A program made the translations under genes and the position numbers. DNA of 64,000 bases from NCBI RefSeq assembly GCF_900101745.1, contig NZ_FNAD01000018.1, positions 79,906 to 143,905 on the forward strand, read 5' to 3'. This stretch comes from Glycomyces harbinensis (lineage in GTDB: Bacteria > Actinomycetota > Actinomycetes > Mycobacteriales > Micromonosporaceae). Positions 59,401 to 64,000 of this stretch are shown in pieces (position 1 is the stretch's first letter; the number at the start of each line of letters is the position of its first letter). Under the pieces are notes generated by a model that searched no databases, was not told the origin of the DNA, and saw only the letters and a list, made by a program, of their open reading frames with translations.

Positions 59401-60957
59401 CCCCCGGCCGAACAGGTCCGGCGCCGCCAGGTACTCCGCATAGGACTTGTGCAGGAAGCGCGGGTTGATCGCCTTGACGTCGTGGATCAGTCCCGTGGCG
59501 TCGAGCAGGCTCAGCAGCGCCTGCGTCCGGGCGCGGTCCCTGGGCCACACGGGGACGCCCAGCAGGTCCCGGGCGATCGTCACGACCGACTCCTGACCGG
59601 ACTCCGCATAGGACCTCGCCAGGCGCCGCAGCAGCGCCCGCACCGCCGCGTCGGCGTCCGGCGGATTCGGGCCGCCATGCGCCCCATGCCATTCGTGGAG
59701 GAGCCGCAGCGCGGGCGCGTACCGCTCCTCTTCACTGTGCATCCGCTTGCAGAACTGCGAGATCCAGTGCTCGATCGCGTCGTGGTAGATGTCGATGCGC
59801 CGGGCGGGAACCTCCAGGTCGGGGTCCTGGAAGTAGATGGTCGCGGTGACCCTGGCCAGCAGCGGCAGCCGGATCAGCTCCAGGATCTCGTCGTGGCCCT
59901 CCCAGCGGTTCAGGAAGCGGTCGACCTTCGCGACCGCCGCCGCATAGGCCGCGTTGCGGTCCTCGATGTCGCGCGCGCTGGTCTCCTCGCGGATCAGGAA
60001 CTCGCGCAGCTGCTCAGCGGTGAAGGGCTGCAACTGGTACTCGGTGACGCCGCGGGTGTCGAAACTGCGGCGCCGGTCGTCGGTGAGGCCGCGGCTGGTG
60101 ATCACGAACTTCGCACTCGCGCCCTCGGCGGGGATCTCGTCGATCGCCGCGAACACGACCCGCTCGACCTCCGACCGCGCCTCGGCGTCGGTGATCTCGT
60201 CGAACGCGTCGATCATGACCAGCCACGTCATGCCGACCCCCGGCGGCTTCGACAGCGCCTCCGCACCGTCAGGGCCGAGCGCCTCGCCGACCGAGGAGCG
60301 GTCCACGAGACTGCGGGCGGCCACCAGCACCGGCACGAACCGCGACAGGTCGTCGTCCGGCGAAGGCTCGCGCAGCCGCAGGTCGTGGTTCCAGAACTCC
60401 AGCAGACTCGTCTTGCCGGTGCCCGCCTCGCCGGTGATCGCCATGTGCCGCACCATCGGATCGGCAAGCAGCCGTTCGAAACTCGTGGGGAGATCCGGCG
60501 CCGACTCCCGCGAGCGCCGAGAACCTGTCGGCGCCGCGGCGTCGCCGGAGCCCGCCAGGTCGTTCTTCGTGTACACCCGCACCAGATCCGGCAGGAAGTC
60601 CCGGTTGTACGGATAGCCGGCGGTGCCCCAGCCGCCCTGCTTCAGGAACCGCTCCGTCTCGGGGGAGAGCCGCCGCCTACGACGACGGCGCCCGACCACC
60701 AGCGCGTACACCGCCGCGGTCAGGCCGAGATAGCCGACCAGCACCAGCCACCGCCACGGCGAGGGGACGAACCACACCAGCAGGGCCGCCGCGGCCGCAC
60801 CGGCCACGAGCGCGGTCCACCAGGCCCGCCGGCCGCCGCGCGGACGCGCGCGGCCCGACTCCTCGCGGGCACGGCGCCCACCGAGTCGGGCGACCAGTAG
60901 CGGGATCAGAGGGGACAGCAGGGCGGCGAGGGACGGAACCCAGACCTCGGGCTTCAT
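56440..60957 (-). CDS. Membrane NACHT NTPase with 23+ tandem 33-residue helical repeats
   Basis: 1505 residues. Two membrane helices (about 46-64 and 68-88) and a basic RRRRRRR stretch lead to a NACHT-type NTPase: Walker A GEAGTGKTS (176-184), Walker B WLVMIDAFDE (245-254), sensor KFVITSRG (283-290), and the closing FLHKSYAEYLAA (501-512). From residue 653 to 1411 there are 23 consecutive units of mean length exactly 33 residues, consensus GxxLLRRFAxD then RVxAAxxLxxxDR. Degenerate units precede (621-652) and follow. Each is a helix-turn-helix as in HEAT/ARM solenoids. This layout (anchor, switch NTPase, long sensor solenoid) is that of STAND signalling or defence proteins. ATG 60957 has GGTGGGG upstream. 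Codon use is like the host. Confidence 0.82.
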   Translation of the reverse strand: MKPEVWVPSLAALLSPLIPLLVARLGGRRAREESGRARPRGGRRAWWTALVAGAAAAALLVWFVPSPWRWLVLVGYLGLTAAVYALVVGRRRRRRRLSPETERFLKQGGWGTAGYPYNRDFLPDLVRVYTKNDLAGSGDAAAPTGSRRSRESAPDLPTSFERLLADPMVRHMAITGEAGTGKTSLLEFWNHDLRLREPSPDDDLSRFVPVLVAARSLVDRSSVGEALGPDGAEALSKPPGVGMTWLVMIDAFDEITDAEARSEVERVVFAAIDEIPAEGASAKFVITSRGLTDDRRRSFDTRGVTEYQLQPFTAEQLREFLIREETSARDIEDRNAAYAAAVAKVDRFLNRWEGHDEILELIRLPLLARVTATIYFQDPDLEVPARRIDIYHDAIEHWISQFCKRMHSEEERYAPALRLLHEWHGAHGGPNPPDADAAVRALLRRLARSYAESGQESVVTIARDLLGVPVWPRDRARTQALLSLLDATGLIHDVKAINPRFLHKSYAEYLAAPDLFGRGDDPEAWDELLRDPDRRIGAVFALAQKDPGRRRDLIDLLDAEGRFPQSAGWIAAEGLCVDPETGRIDEAQRDRLVAGCLRALPAVPTAAWWTLLEALAPIESARDLLVSMVEERRIADWTLLAVARIVARQDARGVDLLRRFATEDRCNLFVRASAADDLVEHERESGLRLLLQFASEESLGARLRVEAMKWLAGHRPAQAVRLLRRLAGDAAQIPEARADAVVQLAEHDRARGARLAKQFANDRYFDEDSRVTMSLCLANLHDPEGVDLLRRFANDSSFGERERVTAAVHLVGFDREAGIDLLRRFAADQVFAHSTQVNAVHWLARSEDRSDTSAMLAHAEDRSKDDSSRLAAARWVLQADPMTGRDLLERFASMTTVALKLRVGAMEDLVDFDQPKWLAALRELALDIGNDVDARIEAAACVNARTPVAGRQLLTAIAAEPELSDVQRVILCQNLIDNSDRSELGTLRRIAEDPAAAGAARVNAAATLVSYTRPGRVVVLRRLAGDPRLRDRDRAHALAYWIESDGKTDPAPLRDLAADGLREGSARVEAAQRLVALSRDDGVRLLASLSADTSLTDEDRFSAAILLTDHDREAGLAIERRLASDPGFTESVRARALLRSSALEPETGLPMLRAFAADRSLPESAAESAAYWLALRDEEAGVRLLRAHAQDTGFDDAARVEAADDLMEFDRDAALRLLEAFGTDAAFNGHARAEALRRLARHDRPVALRHLRALTEHQGEPMLLTALAAEELARFDRDRGRNLLAALAHDRDLPDMVRAYAMTGLARYERSGEAALLRRFAEEGDLGEAARLIALEALLGYDRPTGVALLRATAADTSTDDMYRVAAAGLLADDGDQEGAERYRAFAVDPSIGGVARTIAAWAQSFERKREGMAALAAVRSEADETVRCWVDIALADRDLALRESLAAAYAGLPQDSVDLLRRTAATLTDLNPRLGYRAMSRMKAIEAARAARPGPLDPDGAVGP
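56725..59001 (-). repeat. Coding repeat array, 23 units of about 99 bases
   Basis: The segment encodes residues 653-1411 of the NACHT protein. Units are 33 codons, with two of 34 and two of 32 that cancel out. Protein-level identity between units is moderate and DNA-level identity low, so this is an old, selected solenoid rather than a recent DNA expansion. Confidence 0.75.
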
Positions 60958-61146
60958 AGCCCCACCATAACGACTTGCGACACCCGCGGGCGTCCCTCGA
61001 TGGCCGCCAAGCCCTTCCGCGACCCGTCTGCGCCCCGGCCGTGGCGCTGCCGGGGAAGCCCAAGGCCCTCGGGGTCCCGGAACCGCTGCTCGACTTCCAT
61101 GGAGGACGCGCACCCGCTCCCAGGGCCCACGCGGTCTCGGAACCGC

Positions 61147-61812
61147 TCAGACGCGGGCCTCGCACTGCACCGAAGCGGGCAGTTCGAAGCCGCGGTCCGT
61201 CTCGGCCTGGAACCCGACGACCGCGTTCTCGTCCGGGTCGAGGCGCCCGTTCCAATCCTCGCTGCCGTACCAGTCCCAGCCGAGTTCCCGCATGCTCCAA
61301 TAGTGCTCGATGTCGGAGTCGTCGATGTCCAGATCGATCGACCAGGACTCGAGCTCGGTCCCGCCGGTGTTCACGACCTCCACCGACACCTCGACCGAGT
61401 CGTCCCACGCCTCCTCGAGCGTCAGCGTCGCCGAACAGGAAGCGTCCGAAGGGATGTCGTCCACTTCCTCTTCCTCCTCGCGCGCCGACGTCTCCTCCGC
61501 CGCGGCCGAACTCCCGGCGTCGTCCGAGGGCGCGTCCGAAGTCGCCGCCGCCGAGGACTCCGAAGGGGACTCGATCGTCGCGCTGGCGGCCTCCGCCGAA
61601 TGGGGCGCGCTCGTGCTCTCCTCACCGGGGGACTGCCAGGCGGTCTCGGGGCCGTCGACCGCGCCTACGGGCTCGCGGTCGGGGTCGCCCCCGAAGACGC
61701 CGAGCTGCCACAGGGCGATCACGGCGACCAGCGCCGAGAAGCCGCCGAGGACATGGAGCAGGCGGCCGTGCAGGCGCCCGCGCCGCGCCGGAACGTCGCC
61801 GGTCCGATGCAT
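61147..61812 (-). CDS. Membrane-anchored protein with CBM2-like domain
   Basis: 221 residues. Basic N-terminus, one membrane helix (about 19-41), a long Ser/Ala/Glu linker (about 45-122), then a C-terminal ~100-residue domain bounded by two cysteines (CSATLTLEEAW ... ASVQCEA). Its pattern VSVEVVNTGGTELESWSIDL, WNGRLDPDENAVVGFQ follows CBM2: cysteine, NTG, W, W-x-G-x-L-x-P-G, GFQ, cysteine. The tryptophan-rich SMRELGWDWYGSEDWNG is unusual and acidic for a CBM2. It may hold polysaccharide at the cell surface or serve as a sensor. GGAAGG precedes the ATG. Confidence 0.65.
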   Translation of the reverse strand: MHRTGDVPARRGRLHGRLLHVLGGFSALVAVIALWQLGVFGGDPDREPVGAVDGPETAWQSPGEESTSAPHSAEAASATIESPSESSAAATSDAPSDDAGSSAAAEETSAREEEEEVDDIPSDASCSATLTLEEAWDDSVEVSVEVVNTGGTELESWSIDLDIDDSDIEHYWSMRELGWDWYGSEDWNGRLDPDENAVVGFQAETDRGFELPASVQCEARV

Positions 61813-62170
61813 CCGAACTACCTTCCACTAAGGACTGGAGGGCGGGTCGGAGAACCGGCCCCCACGCTGGTCCGCGCCACTCAGGGTACCCGGCGCGCCC
61901 TACCGAAGCGGTCCGCGCCGATTCGCCCCGATACCCGGTGAACTGCGATTTCGGATGGTTTTCGTGCCCATTCACGGCAGTGCCCAATCAGCCGGAATAC
62001 GGCTCAACCACCATCAAACGCCGCCGCAGCGCCTCTCAAATGGTGCAATGCGACCGGCCGCGACACCAGCCGTACACCGCCCGGAGCGCCCCCGAACCGC
62101 GACGCCATGGCGCGCCCGCGATCCGTCCCAGCCACTGCGGACACCGCTCCCGCCGACCTACACTGACCGG
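61813..62170. other. 358-base divergent spacer
   Basis: Separates the CBM2-like gene from the oxidoreductase gene. Somewhat richer in A/T around 61940-62040. The only supported element is TACACT at 62159-62164, six bases before the ATG at 62171, a leaderless-type -10. I see no operator or RNA gene. Confidence 0.45.
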
Positions 62171-64000
62171 ATGAGCAAGGCACCGCGCGAGGACCCCGCC
62201 CAGGACGCGCCCGACGTCCGCAGCCCCAAACACCACGCCGTGGGCCTGCCCGCCGTCGTCAACTCGATGCGGTTCGTCGGCTCCCAGGTCGGCGTCAAGC
62301 GCGGCCTGCCGCTCCTGCGCGAGATCAACCAGACCGACGGCTTCGACTGCCCCGGCTGCGCCTGGCCCGAACCCGGCCACCGCCACCCCGCCGAGTTCTG
62401 CGAGAACGGCGCCAAGGCCGTCGCCGAGGAGGCCACCCGGCTCACCGTCGACCCCGCGTTCTTCGCCGCCCACCCCGTCGCCGACCTCGCCGACAAGTCC
62501 GGCTACTGGCTCGGCCGGCAGGGCCGCCTCACCGAACCCATGTACCTCGCCGAAGGCGCCGACCACTACGTCCCGATCGGCTGGGACGAGGCCTTCGACC
62601 TCATCGCCTCCGAACTCAAGGCCCTCGACGACCCCGACCAGGCCGCCTTCTACACGTCCGGGCGCACCAGCAACGAGGCCGCGTTCCTGTACCAGCTGTT
62701 CGCCCGCAAACTCGGTACGAACAACCTCCCGGACTGCTCGAACATGTGCCACGAGTCGTCCGGCTCGGCGCTGGCCGAGACCATCGGGATCGGCAAGGGC
62801 AGCGTCACTCTCGACGATCTTTACCAGGCCGACCTGATCATCGTCGCCGGCCAGAATCCCGGGACCAACCATCCCCGGATGCTCACCGCGCTGGAGAAGG
62901 CCAAGCGGGCGGGCGCCCGCATCGCCACGGTCAACCCGCTTCCCGAAGCGGGGATGCAGCGCTTCAAGAACCCGCAGGTCGCGCGCGGCCTGATCGGGCG
63001 CGGCACCGAGCTGACCGACCTCTTCCTCCAGATCAAGGTCGGCGGCGACCTCGCCCTGTTCAGCATCCTCAACCGGATGCTCCTGCGCGCCGACGAGGCC
63101 GAACGGAGGGCCACCGGCGGCAGCGCCGCCGAAGGCGGTGCGGTCGCCGCGGGTGTCGCGGCATCCGGCGTCGCAGATCCCGGCGCGGCCTCCTCCGGCG
63201 CGGCCGAGTCGGGGGCCGCTGTTGAAGCCGCCGTCGCTTCCGGTGTCATCGACCACGAGTTCATCGCCGAGTACACCCATGGTTTCGAGGAGTTCGCGGC
63301 CCACCACGCCGAGAGCGACGACGAGGAGGTGCTCGCCGAGGTCGTGCGCCGCACGGGCCTCGCCGGGGACGAGATCAAGCGGCTGCTCGACATGGTCCTG
63401 GCCGCCGACAAGATCGTCGTCTGCTGGGCGATGGGCCTGACCCAGCACCTGCATGCCGTGCCGACCATCCGCGAGATCGTCGCGTTTCTCTTGCTGCGCG
63501 GCAACATCGGCCGTCCGGGTGCGGGGGTCTGCCCCGTGCGCGGCCACTCGAACGTCCAGGGCGACCGCACCATGGGCATCTGGGAACGGATGCCGGACCG
63601 GTTCCTTGACGCCCTCGGTGCCGAGTTCGGCTTCGCGCCGCCGCGCGAACACGGTCACGACACGGTGGACACGATCCGCGCCATGCGAGACGGGCGCGTC
63701 AAGGTCTTCTTCGCCATGGGCGGCAACTTCGTCGCGGCGACTCCCGACACCGAGGCCACCGAGAACGCCATGCGGAGCTGCCGCCTCACGGTCCACGTCT
63801 CGACCAAGCTCAACCGCTCACACGTCGTCACCGGTACCCGGGCGCTGATCCTCCCGACCCTGGGCCGCACCGACATCGACATCCCAATCGACCACCCCCG
63901 ATCGGACCGAGCCGCTTCCACCGACCGCATCGGCTTCGAAAGCCGAACCGGCGACACTTTCGCCGCCCCCGCCCCCGCCCCCGCCCCCGCCCCCGCCCCC
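62171..64000 (+). CDS. FdhF/YdeP-family molybdopterin oxidoreductase, truncated by window end
   Basis: 610 codons are present, with no stop before the window ends. FDCPGCAWPEPGH (C60, C63) at the N-terminus, YTSGRTSNEAAFLYQLFARK, the probable Mo-ligand C193 in CSNMCHESSG, LIIVAGQNPGTNHPRMLTAL, GMGL-like WAMGLTQHLHAV and RGNIGRPGAGVCPVRGHSNV are hallmarks of the FdhF/YdeP formate-dehydrogenase-like family, which uses bis-MGD and lacks the usual full 4Fe-4S set. Two oddities: an Ala/Gly/Ser-rich insertion at about residues 310-355, and after LPTLGRTDIDI the expected family sequence is lost and the frame enters an Ala-Pro repeat. The reaction may be formate or another small-molecule oxidation. 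Confidence 0.85.
   Translation, partial: MSKAPREDPAQDAPDVRSPKHHAVGLPAVVNSMRFVGSQVGVKRGLPLLREINQTDGFDCPGCAWPEPGHRHPAEFCENGAKAVAEEATRLTVDPAFFAAHPVADLADKSGYWLGRQGRLTEPMYLAEGADHYVPIGWDEAFDLIASELKALDDPDQAAFYTSGRTSNEAAFLYQLFARKLGTNNLPDCSNMCHESSGSALAETIGIGKGSVTLDDLYQADLIIVAGQNPGTNHPRMLTALEKAKRAGARIATVNPLPEAGMQRFKNPQVARGLIGRGTELTDLFLQIKVGGDLALFSILNRMLLRADEAERRATGGSAAEGGAVAAGVAASGVADPGAASSGAAESGAAVEAAVASGVIDHEFIAEYTHGFEEFAAHHAESDDEEVLAEVVRRTGLAGDEIKRLLDMVLAADKIVVCWAMGLTQHLHAVPTIREIVAFLLLRGNIGRPGAGVCPVRGHSNVQGDRTMGIWERMPDRFLDALGAEFGFAPPREHGHDTVDTIRAMRDGRVKVFFAMGGNFVAATPDTEATENAMRSCRLTVHVSTKLNRSHVVTGTRALILPTLGRTDIDIPIDHPRSDRAASTDRIGFESRTGDTFAAPAPAPAPAPAP
63965..64000 (+). repeat. GCCCCC hexanucleotide repeat, six or more copies
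   Basis: Six perfect copies of GCCCCC run to the last base, encoding (Ala-Pro)n in frame with the oxidoreductase. The array may continue beyond the window. It may be a real low-complexity linker, or a sign that the sequence ends because of assembly trouble in the repeat. Confidence 0.8.

Noticed and set aside
56434..60900. A 1488-codon open frame on the plus strand opposite the NACHT gene
   Set aside because: It is a mirror effect of GC-rich codon use. The translation is Arg/Gly/Pro/His-rich without domains, while the minus strand gives a clear NACHT protein with regular repeats.

Overview
The window is very GC-rich (about 70% by eye), codon third positions are almost all G or C, genes are short-spaced on both strands, and the gene families are those of a soil actinomycete: a PF04672-type SAM methyltransferase, LacI-controlled carbohydrate clusters, Tat-exported glycoside hydrolases, CBM2 modules, and several leaderless genes. 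A Glycomyces/Stackebrandtia-like or related saprophytic actinobacterium fits, but the genus is only a guess. No rRNA, tRNA, CRISPR array, transposase or integrase was seen.

Left part (0-11.8 kb): small stand-alone enzymes and regulators. A dihydrofolate-reductase-like protein, an APH-family kinase whose reading frame runs antisense into the next gene, an epoxide-hydrolase-like protein, a secreted trypsin-like protease, NAD(P)H-binding reductases, an aldo/keto reductase, an HxlR regulator divergent from its likely target, and an SDR coupled to a membrane metallophosphoesterase. At 11.5-11.8 kb lies a gene broken by an in-frame TGA.

12.0-16.9 kb: an accessory-looking patch. A 1010-codon HEPN-NACHT NTPase with visibly lower GC (candidate anti-phage/abortive-infection gene), an esterase-like hydrolase, and a phage-type KilAC antirepressor without other phage genes.

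17-37 kb: sugar use. A rhamnose-type ABC importer (rhaT-P-Q-S order) is divergent from a secreted GH64 beta-1,3-glucanase. A second LacI cluster has a secreted BNR-propeller/ricin-B protein, the regulator, and an importer (binding protein, two permeases) followed by a cytosolic GH2 enzyme. Four copies of one operator (TTTGC...GCAAA) tie these genes together. After a PadR-regulated ABC exporter and small genes comes a secreted CE1-type esterase with a CBM2, whose promoter overlaps a CebR-like operator.

37-51 kb: LysE exporter, a 12-helix membrane protein, a histidine phosphatase, an ABC exporter in one operon with a two-component system, the PF04672 methyltransferase, MarR plus an FAD oxidoreductase with a striking double palindromic operator, a MalY/PatB-type aminotransferase, a GNAT protein, and an NmrA-like reductase divergent from TetR.

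51-64 kb: a GH74 xyloglucanase divergent from a GH3 glucosidase, then a 1505-codon membrane NACHT NTPase carrying 23 or more tandem 33-residue helical repeats, a membrane-anchored protein with a CBM2-like domain, and the start of an FdhF/YdeP molybdopterin oxidoreductase that is cut by the window end inside an Ala-Pro hexanucleotide repeat.

The two NACHT proteins are the best candidates for undescribed systems. The operators give testable local regulons.
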